Assembly (NCBI RefSeq): GCF_003003275.1
Contig: NZ_PVTO01000003.1
Coordinates: forward strand, 1 to 64,000
Reading direction: 5' to 3'
Source of the DNA: Alkalibacterium olivapovliticus
GTDB lineage: Bacteria; Bacillota; Bacilli; Lactobacillales; Carnobacteriaceae_A
Length of the DNA stretch: 64,000 bases
Of this stretch, positions 51,081 to 59,607 are shown in pieces (within the stretch, counting starts at the first letter, position 1; the number at the start of each line of letters is the position of its first letter). A program made the translations under genes and the position numbers. The notes under the pieces are model-generated. The model worked only from the letters and a program-made list of their open reading frames with translations, did no database searches and was not told the DNA's origin.

Positions 51081-51285
51081 TTTTTAGCGTCATATATAAC
51101 CGTATCATACATTTTTCTTTACTGCAAAAGCCGATCAGCAGCTGAAAGGTACTTCAGCTGCTCTTGATGAACAGTTAGTTGTTGAAAAATGTGTACTGAC
51201 GAAAAAAACAGTATAATTGATTTAACAGTAAATAAAACGGTACCATTAAAACTACTGATAAACTATCTGAGAAGTGAAAAATTAT

Positions 51286-52220
51286 ATGGAAAAGCGTGTA
51301 TTAGGAAAAACTGGACTAGCTGTTTCTGAAATCGGATTTGGAGCATGGCAGTTAGGGAATGATAAAGACTGGGGGAGATGTCAGATAAAGAGGCAGTTGA
51401 CTTGGTGAATGAGGCTATGGATAAAGGCTGTAACCTGTTTGATACAGCTCCCAATTACGGTCTGGGGAAAAGTGAAACGCTTCTCGGCAGAGCGCTGAAA
51501 GGCAAAAGAGATTAGGTCGTCATCAGTAGTAAATGCGGCCACAGCGCAGATGATGTTCAAAGTTTTGAACCAGAGAAGCTTATCAAGTCAGTTGAGGGTA
51601 GTCTAAAGCGTCTCAATACAGATTACCTGGATAGTCTGATTCTGCATAATCCTCCTTTTGACTGTCTAAATGACCAGTCTCCTCAGCTGGAAATGTTGAG
51701 AAAATTAAAGCAGCAGGGAAAAATCAGAGCTTATGGCGCTTCTTTCGATACAGGTCGTGAGGTGCAACAGATAGTGAATCATACTGACAGTGATGTCATC
51801 GAAGTGATGTTCAATGTCTTGTATCAGGAGCCACTTGAAGCCATGCGGAAAGCCCATGACATGGGGATTGGACTTATTGTCAAAGTCCCGTTGGATTCGG
51901 GGTGGCTGACAGGGAAATACGATGAGAACAGCACATTCTCAGGCGTCAGAAAAAGATGGTCCAGAGATGATATCCGGCAGCGATATTACCTGGTCAATAA
52001 AGTACAGGAACTGATTGGTCCTGATGCTTCGATGGTCAAGGCTTCGCTTCAGTATATTTTATCTTTTTCGGAAGTGTCGACCATCATTCCGGGAGCACGC
52101 AATAGTCATCAGTTAAACCAGAATCTTTCAGCCTCAAATGAGAAACTTTCAGACGATATCAGACACGCTTTGAGGGTTATGTGGATAGAAGAGATTCAAG
52201 GAAAACATTTTCCTTGGTGA
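51286..52220 (+). pseudogene. Aldo/keto reductase pseudogene (frameshift plus stop)
   Basis: The ATG at 51286 opens EKRVLGKTGLAVSEIGFGAWQLGND, then at a run of five G's (51371-51375) the frame breaks; with one more G it continues EMSDKEAVDLVNEAMDKGCNLFDTAPNYG, whose Asp-Thr-Ala-Pro-x-Tyr holds the catalytic pair of aldo/keto reductases. A second lesion is TAG at 51513-51515 within KGKRD-VVISSKCGH. The remaining 235 codons to TGA (52220) match the family, ending SEVSTIIPGARNSHQLNQN. Both changes must be reversed to give a functional enzyme of about 312 residues. Confidence 0.88.
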
Positions 52221-52272
52221 ATGAAATCTCTCGAAAGCACTATTTAAGTAATCAGTTCGTAACTGCCAGTTG

Positions 52273-52321
52273 AAAAAAAACGTCCTCAGTCGAGTAGGAA
52301 ATCTGACTGAGAACGGTTTTG
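52273..52321. terminator. Terminator between convergent genes
   Basis: AAAAACGTCCTCAGTC pairs with GACTGAGAACGGTTTT; a run of A before and TTTTG after allow function on both strands. Confidence 0.7.
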
Positions 52322-52756
52322 TTAACGATTCATATTCGTTTTTGTGAAAGCCAGACCGCCCATTTCCTGTGTAGTCTGAAAATTGAAAGTCCGGTAAAAG
52401 GCCGCTGTTTTTTCAGTATCGTCAGTCATCAAAACGATCTGTCTGATATGAGTGTGCTGCTTCAGCATGCCCTCCATCAGTTGACGACCGATGCCCATTC
52501 GCTGGTAGTCAGGGCGGATCAGAAGGTCCTGAATGTAAAGGATCGATACCTCATCCCCTACAGCCCGGATAAGGCCGACAAGAAGATTAGTGTGCCAGGC
52601 GCTAATGTAAAAAGAAGAGCCTTCCAGCAGCTTTCTCATTTTGTCTGGAAAATCCGTGTAACCAGTCCATTCAACACTCTCATATAAAAGATTGAGTTCA
52701 TCGTAGTCTATAGGCGTATTTGCCTTGTACGTTATAATAGGGTTGTTTTGAGTCAT
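52322..52756 (-). CDS. GNAT family N-acetyltransferase
   Basis: 144 residues. The cofactor loop is RPDYQRMGIGRQLME near residue 83, preceded by the strand ILYIQDLLI, and KTAAFYRTFNFQTTQEMGG near 118 is the C-terminal part with the conserved Tyr. The protein type acetylates an amine on a small molecule or peptide. Single gene in a convergent arrangement with the aldo/keto reductase pseudogene. Confidence 0.9.
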   Translation of the reverse strand: MTQNNPIITYKANTPIDYDELNLLYESVEWTGYTDFPDKMRKLLEGSSFYISAWHTNLLVGLIRAVGDEVSILYIQDLLIRPDYQRMGIGRQLMEGMLKQHTHIRQIVLMTDDTEKTAAFYRTFNFQTTQEMGGLAFTKTNMNR

Positions 52757-52933
52757 ATAGTCACCTCTGTAGTATTTGATTTCAGATTAATCATACCGCG
52801 CTAAGCCTCATGTATAAAGAGAGAATTCTGAAAGCCATTCATCCAATAGCTTTTTGGAGTGGATTTACTAGATAAAAAAATCGGCAGTAATGTATAGTTA
52901 AGCTATATAGTAACAGATGAAAGGAAGTTAGCC

Positions 52934-53770
52934 ATGAAAGAAAATGACAAAGAAATGTATGAACCTGAACTGGTTTTTTATGCTGGAAGTGCACTGCTGG
53001 AAGGTCCCGTCTGGGACAGTGTTCACCAGCTCATGTATTGTGTCTCAATTCCAGATGAGATTATCTACCGAATCAATCCGAAAACCACAGAAGTCATTAC
53101 TTACCAAACAGACGGACCAGTGGGCGCAGCTGTATTAGACAATGAGGGGATGCTGCTGTCTGCAGAAAAAAGTGGGATTTACCGTATTAATCCTGAGACG
53201 AAAAAACGGACTTTTGTAGCCCATCCCAATACAGATGATCGTATGCGTTACAACGACGGTAAGCTGCTGCCGAACGGCCATTTTCTGATCGGGACGATGG
53301 GTGATCCGGAAATCATAGATGGCGCAGCCAAGCTGTTTGTCATTGATAGGCAGGAAACAAAAGAACTGCTGACCGGACTGACGATTGCAAATGGCATAGG
53401 CTGGACTGAAGATGAACAGTCCATCTATCATATCGATACCCCGACCAAAAAAGTGAGACAGTTTACTTATGACGGTGATACGAAGACGCTGTCTGATGAA
53501 AAAGTCGTCGTTGAAATAACGGATGACAGTTCTCCTGACGGTATGTGCGTTGATGTAGACGGCAAGCTCTGGGTCGCTGAATATGGCGGCAGTAAAGTCT
53601 GCAAGTGGAATCCGGAAACGGGATCTAAAGAGCTGGAGATCAAGATGCCCGCAACTAATGTCACGTCCTGCTGTCTTGGGGGTGAACATCTGGAATACTT
53701 ATACATCACCACAGCTAAAAAAGACGGAGAACCGTTATCGGGCGGCTTGTTCAGAGTCAAATTGAGGTAA
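52934..53770 (+). CDS. SMP-30/gluconolactonase-like protein
   Basis: 278 residues with the six-bladed beta-propeller pattern of SMP-30 lactonases. Metal ligands in family positions are Glu near residue 26 (LLEGPVWD), Asn in RMRYNDGKLLPNGHF near 102, Asn in LTIANGIGWTED near 150, and Asp in DSSPDGMCVDVDG near 199. The family opens sugar lactones such as gluconolactone with a divalent metal. GGAAGTTAGCC before the ATG is a modest ribosome binding site. Natural substrate not known. Confidence 0.88.
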   Translation: MKENDKEMYEPELVFYAGSALLEGPVWDSVHQLMYCVSIPDEIIYRINPKTTEVITYQTDGPVGAAVLDNEGMLLSAEKSGIYRINPETKKRTFVAHPNTDDRMRYNDGKLLPNGHFLIGTMGDPEIIDGAAKLFVIDRQETKELLTGLTIANGIGWTEDEQSIYHIDTPTKKVRQFTYDGDTKTLSDEKVVVEITDDSSPDGMCVDVDGKLWVAEYGGSKVCKWNPETGSKELEIKMPATNVTSCCLGGEHLEYLYITTAKKDGEPLSGGLFRVKLR

Positions 53771-54135
53771 ACGGTGTAATCGAAGGAGAAATTTGTTTTA
53801 ATGGCGGAACTCACAATGAGGGTGCTGTCCAGTTTGAGGTTAAAGTGAGTTTAGACTCGACTGAAAAAGGAATCGATCTGAGTTGAGTTTAGTCATAAGG
53901 TCTAAGTGGAACTGAAAAGTGGAGCAGAGATGAGCTGCGTGCAATAGCCGAGCTATCCTCAAGTCGGAGTACCGTCCGATCTGAGTTGAATTTAGTCAGT
54001 CTCTTTAGATTCAACTGAGAGTGGAATTCTGCTCAGCTGCAACTAAAGAAGAGAATAGAGGCGTCCCATATCAAAACTAAGTCTGAGCTGCAGGTTAAAA
54101 TCACCTCAAGACGATTTTACTCATCAATTAGAACA
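53771..54135. other. Gene-free stretch with a 22-bp direct repeat
   Basis: No coding frame is supported across 365 bases. A 22-base element starting CGATCTGAGTTGA occurs at 53874-53895 and at 53977-53998, with a single mismatch, 103 bases apart. The intervening and following sequence is rich in CTGAG, AAGTGGA and GAGTTTAG words, and looks like drifted repeats or a decayed gene. Confidence 0.5.
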
Positions 54136-54180
54136 GAAAGAGGCTGAAACTCCCTTGATATAGGAGCTTCAGCCTCTTTC
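54136..54180. terminator. Terminator, probably of the DUF302 gene
   Basis: GAAAGAGGCTGAA (54136-54148) pairs exactly with TTCAGCCTCTTTC (54168-54180). Confidence 0.85.
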
Positions 54181-54195
54181 ATTCAACTCATTCGA

Positions 54196-54582
54196 TCAGA
54201 CGGCTTCTTTGACGGCTTTAATCAGAATCTCTTCGACTTTTTCAGCTGATTCTTTCAGAGAATCGTTATTGACCATCTCAATCAGGACTGTTGGTTTCAA
54301 TAAACCGGCATAGACTGCATCATCTTTTTCATACACTACGACTTTGCAAGGCAGGAAGTATCCTGCTTCAATCTGTTCGTCCAGTACATCTTTGGCGATT
54401 TGCGGACTGCAGACGTCCATCACAGTAAAATTAGGTTCAAAATCGAGTCCTTTTCCATTGATTTTCTTTTTAAGATTGACTTCATATAAGATACCGAACG
54501 ACTGCTCTTTGACAGCATTTTTCAATCTGGTCAGGGTTTCCTCGAATGCGTACGCGCTTTTTTCTTCATAAGCATAGTTCAT
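54196..54582 (-). CDS. DUF302-family protein
   Basis: 128 residues matching the DUF302 layout: a helix near 9-27 (YAFEETLTRLKNAVKE), strands around FGILYEVNLKKK, then the conserved FTVMDVCSPQIAKDVLDEQ segment and PCKVVVYEKDDAVYAGLLKPT. The fold is small alpha/beta; the family has no assigned reaction, though it is often seen near redox and sulfur genes. AGGAGG precedes the ATG. It is divergent from the ABC transporter operon. Confidence 0.85.
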   Translation of the reverse strand: MNYAYEEKSAYAFEETLTRLKNAVKEQSFGILYEVNLKKKINGKGLDFEPNFTVMDVCSPQIAKDVLDEQIEAGYFLPCKVVVYEKDDAVYAGLLKPTVLIEMVNNDSLKESAEKVEEILIKAVKEAV

Positions 54583-54742
54583 TTCGTATTCCTCCTAAAT
54601 AAGTGTTAACTTACTTGTTCATTGTGTTCCTCATACACTTATATTTCAATCAATTTGCCTAAATACCTCCTAGTCTGAGGTGCTCACCAGACTAGGCCCT
54701 TGAAGATTACGACAGAATAAAGAATAAAATAGTGACAGAATA

Positions 54743-54754
54743 GGTCTTAAGACC
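54743..54754 (+). promoter_or_regulatory. Perfect 12-bp palindrome upstream of the ABC transporter operon
   Basis: GGTCTTAAGACC is an exact palindrome lying 9 bases upstream of the putative -35 element. A regulator site between the divergent DUF302 and transporter genes is possible; palindrome length is short, so chance is not excluded. Confidence 0.35.
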
Positions 54755-54763
54755 CTAGTTATT

Positions 54764-54792
54764 TTGTGAAAAACATGGTTAACTTATACTAT
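54764..54792 (+). promoter_or_regulatory. Putative promoter of the ABC transporter operon
   Basis: TTGTGA (54764-54769), 17 bases, then TACTAT (54787-54792), about 30 bases before the first start codon. Confidence 0.5.
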
Positions 54793-54820
54793 CTAAACAG
54801 TTGTTAAAGGAGGAGAACAC

Positions 54821-55024
54821 ATGTCGCTCAATTTTATGGAATACCTGCCCATTATTATCCCTTTACTCATTCTTCAGCTTATTTTACTGGTGACTGCTAT
54901 TTTACATCTAATAAAAAATGACCAGATCGAAAAAAATGATAAGATCATCTGGGCCTTAGTGATTGTTTTCATCAATATCATCGGCCCCATCATTTACCTT
55001 ATTTTTGGAAGGAAAGAAGACTAA
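54821..55024 (+). CDS. Small membrane protein with phospholipase D N-terminal-like domain (PLDc_N)
   Basis: 67 residues: a hydrophobic segment at about 9-30 and a second at 42-62, with a middle of DQIEKNDKII and the C-terminal IIGPIIYLIFGRKE motif typical of PLDc_N proteins. Such small proteins often precede ABC ATPase genes in Firmicutes. AAAGGAGGAGAAC precedes the ATG. Its TAA overlaps the ATG of the ATPase gene (TAATG), so the two are translationally coupled. Likely a stabilising or regulatory subunit; not proven. Confidence 0.85.
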   Translation: MSLNFMEYLPIIIPLLILQLILLVTAILHLIKNDQIEKNDKIIWALVIVFINIIGPIIYLIFGRKED

Positions 55025-55941
55025 TGGCCGTACTCGAGATCAGCCAATTGAAGAAAACATTCGGAACTCAACTGGTTCTGGAAGACGTCACGTTTTCAGT
55101 TGAAAAAGGCTCAGTCTATGGGTTCATCGGAAAAAATGGCGCAGGCAAAACGACAACGATGACCATCGCACTTGGGTTGCTTAAAGCGGATGAGGGAGAT
55201 GTCCGCATCAATGGAGAAGTTGTTCAATATGGGGATACGAAAACGAATCAGCATATAGGATATCTTCCGGATGTTCCTGAGTTTTATTCGTTTCTGACAG
55301 CACGTGAATACATGGAACTGTGTGTGGAAATCAGCGGATTAGAGAAGAAGCGAGGCCGAAAAAAAGTTCTGGAGCTGCTTGAAATGGTGGGACTGGAAGA
55401 CAATAAAAAAAGAATCAAACATTACTCACGGGGAATGAAACAGCGGTTAGGCATTGCGCAGGCGCTGATCAATGAACCGCTTCTACTGATCTGTGATGAA
55501 CCGACTTCAGCACTCGACCCGATTGGCAGACAACAGCTGTTATCCGTTCTTCAGAAAGTTAAAGAACAGACGACTGTTATTTTCTCAACACACATTTTAA
55601 GTGATGTTGAAGCTATTTGTGATGAAGTGGCTATTTTGAATGACGGCAGAATTGTGAAACAGGGAACGGTAAAGCAGCTGAAAGCAGAAATGTCTTCTGA
55701 AAAGTGGAGTGTCCTGTTTGAATCAGAAGAAGATGCTGATATGCTGTATGAATCCCTAATCACAGATAAAACACTTAAAGCTGTTGTGAGGACGACATCC
55801 TCAGTTGAAGGCTCTGCAGCTGATGCAAAAGCAGCAATGGCTGCTCTTCTTGACAATATGAATCGTCTTAAAGTCGTGCCGGTAAAAGTAGAGAGAAAAG
55901 AAGCGACAATGGAAGAAGTCTTTTTGGAGGCGATCAGATGA
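55024..55941 (+). CDS. ABC transporter ATP-binding protein
   Basis: 305 residues. Walker A GKNGAGKTT near residue 37, the Q-loop near 84, signature YSRGMKQRLG near 138, Walker B LLLICDEPTSALDP near 157 and H-loop STHILSD near 190. A C-terminal extension of about 80 residues follows, as in ABC-2-type exporters. It powers the membrane protein encoded next; the last bases overlap that gene (ATGA). The cargo is unknown: the architecture fits peptide/lantibiotic export, immunity or membrane-lipid export. Confidence 0.93.
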   Translation: MAVLEISQLKKTFGTQLVLEDVTFSVEKGSVYGFIGKNGAGKTTTMTIALGLLKADEGDVRINGEVVQYGDTKTNQHIGYLPDVPEFYSFLTAREYMELCVEISGLEKKRGRKKVLELLEMVGLEDNKKRIKHYSRGMKQRLGIAQALINEPLLLICDEPTSALDPIGRQQLLSVLQKVKEQTTVIFSTHILSDVEAICDEVAILNDGRIVKQGTVKQLKAEMSSEKWSVLFESEEDADMLYESLITDKTLKAVVRTTSSVEGSAADAKAAMAALLDNMNRLKVVPVKVERKEATMEEVFLEAIR

Positions 55942-56705
55942 GGGGCTATAGCGCATTTGTCAGTAAAGAACTGAAAGAAAATATGAGGAACTATAAGTTT
56001 TTTATTTTAGGTATTGTGTTCGCCATTGTTGGCTTACTGAGTCCTTTGAGTGCGAAGTTTCTGCCGGAACTTTTGGAAAATGTAATGGATGAGAATATCA
56101 CTATTATAGTTGGAGAACCAACCTATGTTGATTCATGGCTGCAGTTTTATTCGAATATCAGTCAGATTGCACTTGTAGCTTTTGTACTAGTCTTCAGTTC
56201 GGTGATGTCCAAAGAGTATGAAAAGGGGACATTGGTGCATATGGTGACAAAAGGTCTGCCCCGCCTCACTATATACGGAGCTAAGCTGAGCGTACTGGCG
56301 CTGAGCTGGACAGTTTTATACTGGTTCAGTTTTCTGATTACTTTAGGCTACACCGCTTTTTATTTTCCGAATGGAACGACAGAAGGTCTGCTGCTTTCAG
56401 CGGGGAGTTTCTATCTGTTTGGCCTGCTGCTCATCAGTTTGCTGATGGTATCGGGAGTCTTGTTCAAGAGCACATTTGCCCCTTTATTGGTAGTGGGCGG
56501 GAGCGTCGCCTTGCTGTTTATGGGTAACATTTTCCCTGTTATCGAAAGATGGAGCCCACTCCAGTTAAGTACACGTAATATTGAAGTGTTGATGACACTC
56601 AGCTCAGATGCTGCATTTGATCGCGGACTAATCATCACGGTCCTGCTGATCGTAGTGTTTAGCATCGTGGGCGGTATCGTTTTTAAACGAAAAGCATTAC
56701 AGTAG
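55938..56705 (+). CDS. ABC-2-type transporter permease
   Basis: 255 residues with six hydrophobic segments: near 22-42, 70-90, 108-132, 144-165, 171-193 and 227-248. A long external loop follows the first (residues 45-70). The cytoplasmic coupling motif KEYEKGTLVHMVTKGL is characteristic of ABC-2 permeases such as YtrB/LanF partners. It overlaps the ATPase gene by four bases and forms a transporter with it. A terminator follows immediately. Confidence 0.88.
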   Translation: MRGYSAFVSKELKENMRNYKFFILGIVFAIVGLLSPLSAKFLPELLENVMDENITIIVGEPTYVDSWLQFYSNISQIALVAFVLVFSSVMSKEYEKGTLVHMVTKGLPRLTIYGAKLSVLALSWTVLYWFSFLITLGYTAFYFPNGTTEGLLLSAGSFYLFGLLLISLLMVSGVLFKSTFAPLLVVGGSVALLFMGNIFPVIERWSPLQLSTRNIEVLMTLSSDAAFDRGLIITVLLIVVFSIVGGIVFKRKALQ

Positions 56706-56755
56706 AAAAACTGACCTGCCTATTCAGATAATGTCTGATAGGCAGGTCAGTTTTT
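56706..56755. terminator. Terminator after the ABC transporter operon
   Basis: CTGACCTGCCTATCAG-type stem: AACTGACCTGCCTA (56709-56722) pairs with TAGGCAGGTCAGTT (56739-56752), followed by T's. Confidence 0.85.
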
Positions 56756-56768
56756 ATGCATTATGAAT

Positions 56769-57272
56769 TTATGTGAACTGGATAAATATATCGAGCCCGA
56801 GTGGGGACTCACCGGCAACCGGTTTGTCCTGTTCTTTATCGTATTCTATATAGGGACCGCCAGTAACGTATACAAAAGCTGTCAATAGAAAACGGGACTG
56901 GTTTTCCTGAATGGTTCTTGCCTTATCTTCAGGAATGAACCCCACCGGTTTCCCTTCAACTACAACTAGGATACGGTCCTTCTCTTTTGTATGAAAATCA
57001 ACGTTAACCGTCGTAATGGCTTCATACTTATACAAACGCTGGGCAAGTGGCGTCATATCCTCAAGTGTTTTCCCTTTGTAGTAGTGTTTGAAGGGGTCTT
57101 CTTCAACCATCTTGTCAACGATTTCAGTAATCTGGGTTTTATCAGCTTTCAGCTCGCGAGCAGTCAATTTAGTTTCATACTGAATTGTAATCTGGTCACT
57201 CTTTTCGTTGGTGACGGGGTCATTATGCGTCTCTTCATTCTTTTGGCCTTTAAAAAAATCAAATAATCCCAT
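56769..57272 (-). CDS. Cytoplasmic protein of unknown function
   Basis: GGAAAGGAG selects the ATG at 57272 (168 residues; 15 residues shorter than the longest frame). The opening MGLFDFFKGQKNEE is amphipathic, of the type that associates with membranes. Further on, KYEAITTVNVDFHTKEKDRILVVVEGKPVGFIPEDKA forms a beta-rich core. No domain family is recognised. It is a single-gene unit between the transporter operon and glmS, each separated by a terminator. Confidence 0.7.
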   Translation of the reverse strand: MGLFDFFKGQKNEETHNDPVTNEKSDQITIQYETKLTARELKADKTQITEIVDKMVEEDPFKHYYKGKTLEDMTPLAQRLYKYEAITTVNVDFHTKEKDRILVVVEGKPVGFIPEDKARTIQENQSRFLLTAFVYVTGGPYIEYDKEQDKPVAGESPLGLDIFIQFT

Positions 57273-57365
57273 TGATAAGCTCCTTTCCAATTTTCCTGTC
57301 TCTTTCAGAATACGCAAAGTTTAAAAGAGAGTCAACTTTCAGCCGCTTCACTCGTGCACCAAAAG

Positions 57366-57406
57366 AACAGGCGTACTGAATGGGGTTGCCATCCAGCACG
57401 CCTGTT
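57366..57406 (-). terminator. Terminator of glmS
   Basis: AACAGGCGTACTGAATGG (57366-57383) pairs with CCATCCAGCACGCCTGTT (57389-57406) with one or two mismatches, followed on the minus strand by CTTTT. Confidence 0.75.
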
Positions 57407-57457
57407 TAAAAGGTAATCAACGCCCCACTAGTAAATTGAACAGTGAAGTAAAGGGAT

Positions 57458-59266
57458 TTATTCAACGGTAACGGATTTAGCTAAGTTTCTTGGCTTGTCG
57501 ACATCATTTCCACGGTGAAGAGCTGTGTAATAAGCGATAAGCTGAGTTGGAATCACACTGATAAGCGGCGTCATCAAATCATGTACCTTCGGAAGGACGT
57601 ATGCGTCTCCTTTACGATCGAGGCCTTCCATTGAGATGATCATACTGTGTGCTCCTCGTGATACTACTTCATGAGCATTACCACGTGTATGTGGTCCAGT
57701 TACTTCATCTGTGATTATAGAGATAACAGGCGTATTGTCTTCTATTAAGGCAATCGTTCCATGTTTCAGTTCTCCGGATGCCCAGCCTTCTGCCTGAACG
57801 TAGGATACTTCTTTAAGTTTCAGTGCTGCTTCCATTACCACATAATAGTCTATTCCACGGCCGATATAGAAAGCATTTTTACTAGAGCTTAAATGAGTTA
57901 CAGACAGGTGGTCAAATATCTCATGATCATCAATGACTGTTTCTATTGCATTGGCAATTATACTTAGTTCATGAGCTACATCAATAAATGACTCAAATCC
58001 TTTTGAATTAGCGATACATTCAGACAAAATAGCTAGTACAGCAATCTGTGCAGTGTAAGCTTTGGTTGAAGCAACCGCAATTTCGGGACCAGCATGAAGC
58101 AGGAGTGTATATTTAGCTTCACGAGATAATGTAGAACCTGAAACGTTTGTAAGAGTCAGTGACGGGTATCCGGCCTGGTTTACTTGGACGAGTACTTGTC
58201 GGCTGTCTGCAGTTTCTCCTGATTGAGACAAGAAAATGAAGAATGGGTTTTCAGTTAATAACGGAGTGTTGTATGCAAATTCACTCGATAAATGCACTTC
58301 AGTATGAATACCTGCAATGCGTTCAATCAGCTGTTTTCCAGCCCATCCAGCATTATAACTTGTTCCGCAGGCAATAATATAAACACGATCGCTCTCTTTT
58401 ATTTCAGAAATAATGTCTTCGTTAATTTCCAGTTGTCCTTCATCATTCTGATACTGTTGAACCAGCTTTCTCATAACGGCAGGTTGTTCATCAATTTCCT
58501 TGATCATGTAGTAAGGGTAAGTTCCTTTTCCTAAATCGTTCGCATCGATTTCAGCAGTATAAGGCTCTCTTTCGATAACTGTACCAGCCAGATCTTCAAT
58601 TTTAATAGTACCAGCTGTCAAAGTGGCAACTTCTCCATCCATCAATTCGATAAACTGATTTGTTTCTCTGATCATCGCCATAGCATCAGAAGAAATAACG
58701 TTGAAGCCTTCTCCTGTACCCAATAGCAATGGGGATTTATTTTTCGCAGCAAAGATAGTATCCGGTTGAGTGTTGTCAACTAATGCTAAAGCGTATGAAC
58801 CTTTAAGTGTAACGACTGCTTTTTTAAACGCATCGATTGTGTCTAAACCTTCAGATTCAGCGAACCAGGAAATCAATTTAACAATGACTTCCGTATCAGT
58901 GTCACTGTAAAATGTATCGTCAGACAGATATGCATCACGCACTTCTTCAAAGTTTTCAATCACACCATTATGTACAACAGTGAACCGGTTGCTAGTTGAT
59001 TGATGGGGGTGAGCGTTTTCTACACTGGGAATACCGTGAGTAGCCCAACGTGTATGGCCAATTCCAGAAAAGGCAGTGACCGATTGATCAACTTTTTCTC
59101 TAAGAGAAGCTATACGTCCTTTTTCTTTAAATAGATGGCCGGTTGCATTTTCATCAGTGATATAAATACCTGCTGAGTCATATCCTCTATATTCCAAAGT
59201 GTCTAATCCGCTTAACAAAATCTCTTTCGCATCTTTGTTCCCGATATATCCAACAATTCCACACAT
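57458..59266 (-). CDS. glmS: Glutamine--fructose-6-phosphate aminotransferase (isomerizing)
   Basis: 602 residues, the standard size. The N-terminal glutaminase domain starts MCGIVGYIGN, with Cys2 as nucleophile after Met removal; RWATHG and HNGVIENF hold the glutamine site. Two SIS domains follow: ACGTSYNAG near residue 300 and the second with RGIDYYVVMEAALKLKEVSY near 474, and the C terminus DVDKPRNLAKSVTVE is the usual end. The enzyme makes glucosamine-6-phosphate for cell wall and aminosugars. TGGTATA-type inverted repeats and a near-consensus promoter precede it; the glmS ribozyme core was not found. Confidence 0.97.
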   Translation of the reverse strand: MCGIVGYIGNKDAKEILLSGLDTLEYRGYDSAGIYITDENATGHLFKEKGRIASLREKVDQSVTAFSGIGHTRWATHGIPSVENAHPHQSTSNRFTVVHNGVIENFEEVRDAYLSDDTFYSDTDTEVIVKLISWFAESEGLDTIDAFKKAVVTLKGSYALALVDNTQPDTIFAAKNKSPLLLGTGEGFNVISSDAMAMIRETNQFIELMDGEVATLTAGTIKIEDLAGTVIEREPYTAEIDANDLGKGTYPYYMIKEIDEQPAVMRKLVQQYQNDEGQLEINEDIISEIKESDRVYIIACGTSYNAGWAGKQLIERIAGIHTEVHLSSEFAYNTPLLTENPFFIFLSQSGETADSRQVLVQVNQAGYPSLTLTNVSGSTLSREAKYTLLLHAGPEIAVASTKAYTAQIAVLAILSECIANSKGFESFIDVAHELSIIANAIETVIDDHEIFDHLSVTHLSSSKNAFYIGRGIDYYVVMEAALKLKEVSYVQAEGWASGELKHGTIALIEDNTPVISIITDEVTGPHTRGNAHEVVSRGAHSMIISMEGLDRKGDAYVLPKVHDLMTPLISVIPTQLIAYYTALHRGNDVDKPRNLAKSVTVE

Positions 59267-59289
59267 TATAATTTCCTGCTTTCGTATTT

Positions 59290-59430
59290 TAATTTTATAC
59301 CATTATCATAATTGGTATACTCGTTTTATGGACTAAATTATTTGAGGTTCAACAGTATAATAACCCCATTAATTGGATAAGTCAATCAAAATGTGAAAGT
59401 TTTTTAAAATTGGTATAGTTAATTTTGTGA
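59290..59430 (-). promoter_or_regulatory. Promoter and TGGTATA-type repeats upstream of glmS
   Basis: On the minus strand TTGACT and TATTAT, 17 bases apart, form a promoter (near 59385-59352). An imperfect inverted repeat TATACCATTATC/ATAATTGGTATA lies at about 59294-59317 between promoter and start codon, and a third TTGGTATAG copy lies near 59409-59417. This resembles sites of GntR/HutC-type amino-sugar regulators (NagR-like); the regulator is not in the window. Confidence 0.5.
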
Positions 59431-59530
59431 AGGCTGTTTCTTTATCTGAATGAAGACAGCATGGTCAGTAAGCAAATGGATTAGCAGTACTATCTGTCAT
59501 TAGTCATAGTCAAGAAGTACCCCATCAGAT

Positions 59531-59573
59531 TAATAACAACTTTGTCATTTTTCCAGTGACAAAGTTGTTATTA
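59531..59573. repeat. 17-bp perfect inverted repeat upstream of mtlA
   Basis: TAATAACAACTTTGTCA (59531-59547) is exactly complementary to TGACAAAGTTGTTATTA (59557-59573) with a 9-base loop. No T tract follows, so a terminator is unlikely. It sits where MtlR would act, upstream of the mtlA promoter. Confidence 0.65.
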
Positions 59574-59592
59574 GAATAGATAGATTATTTTA

Positions 59593-59607
59593 TGAATAGC
59601 GCTTACA
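59593..59607 (+). promoter_or_regulatory. cre-like element in the mtlA promoter
   Basis: TGAATAGCGCTTACA shares the right half AGCGCTTACA with the catabolite-response consensus but carries an extra base in the left half. Catabolite control by CcpA is expected for a mannitol operon; this match is imperfect. Confidence 0.4.

Noticed and set aside
53135-53689. 184-codon frame on the minus strand inside the SMP-30 gene
   Set aside because: It is antisense to a clear beta-propeller enzyme, lacks a ribosome binding site and has Cys/His-rich composition of no known family; it follows from codon bias of the real gene.
59267-59420. glmS ribozyme upstream of glmS
   Set aside because: The conserved core could not be recognised and the leader is short and AT-rich; a promoter and TGGTATA repeats occupy the space instead.
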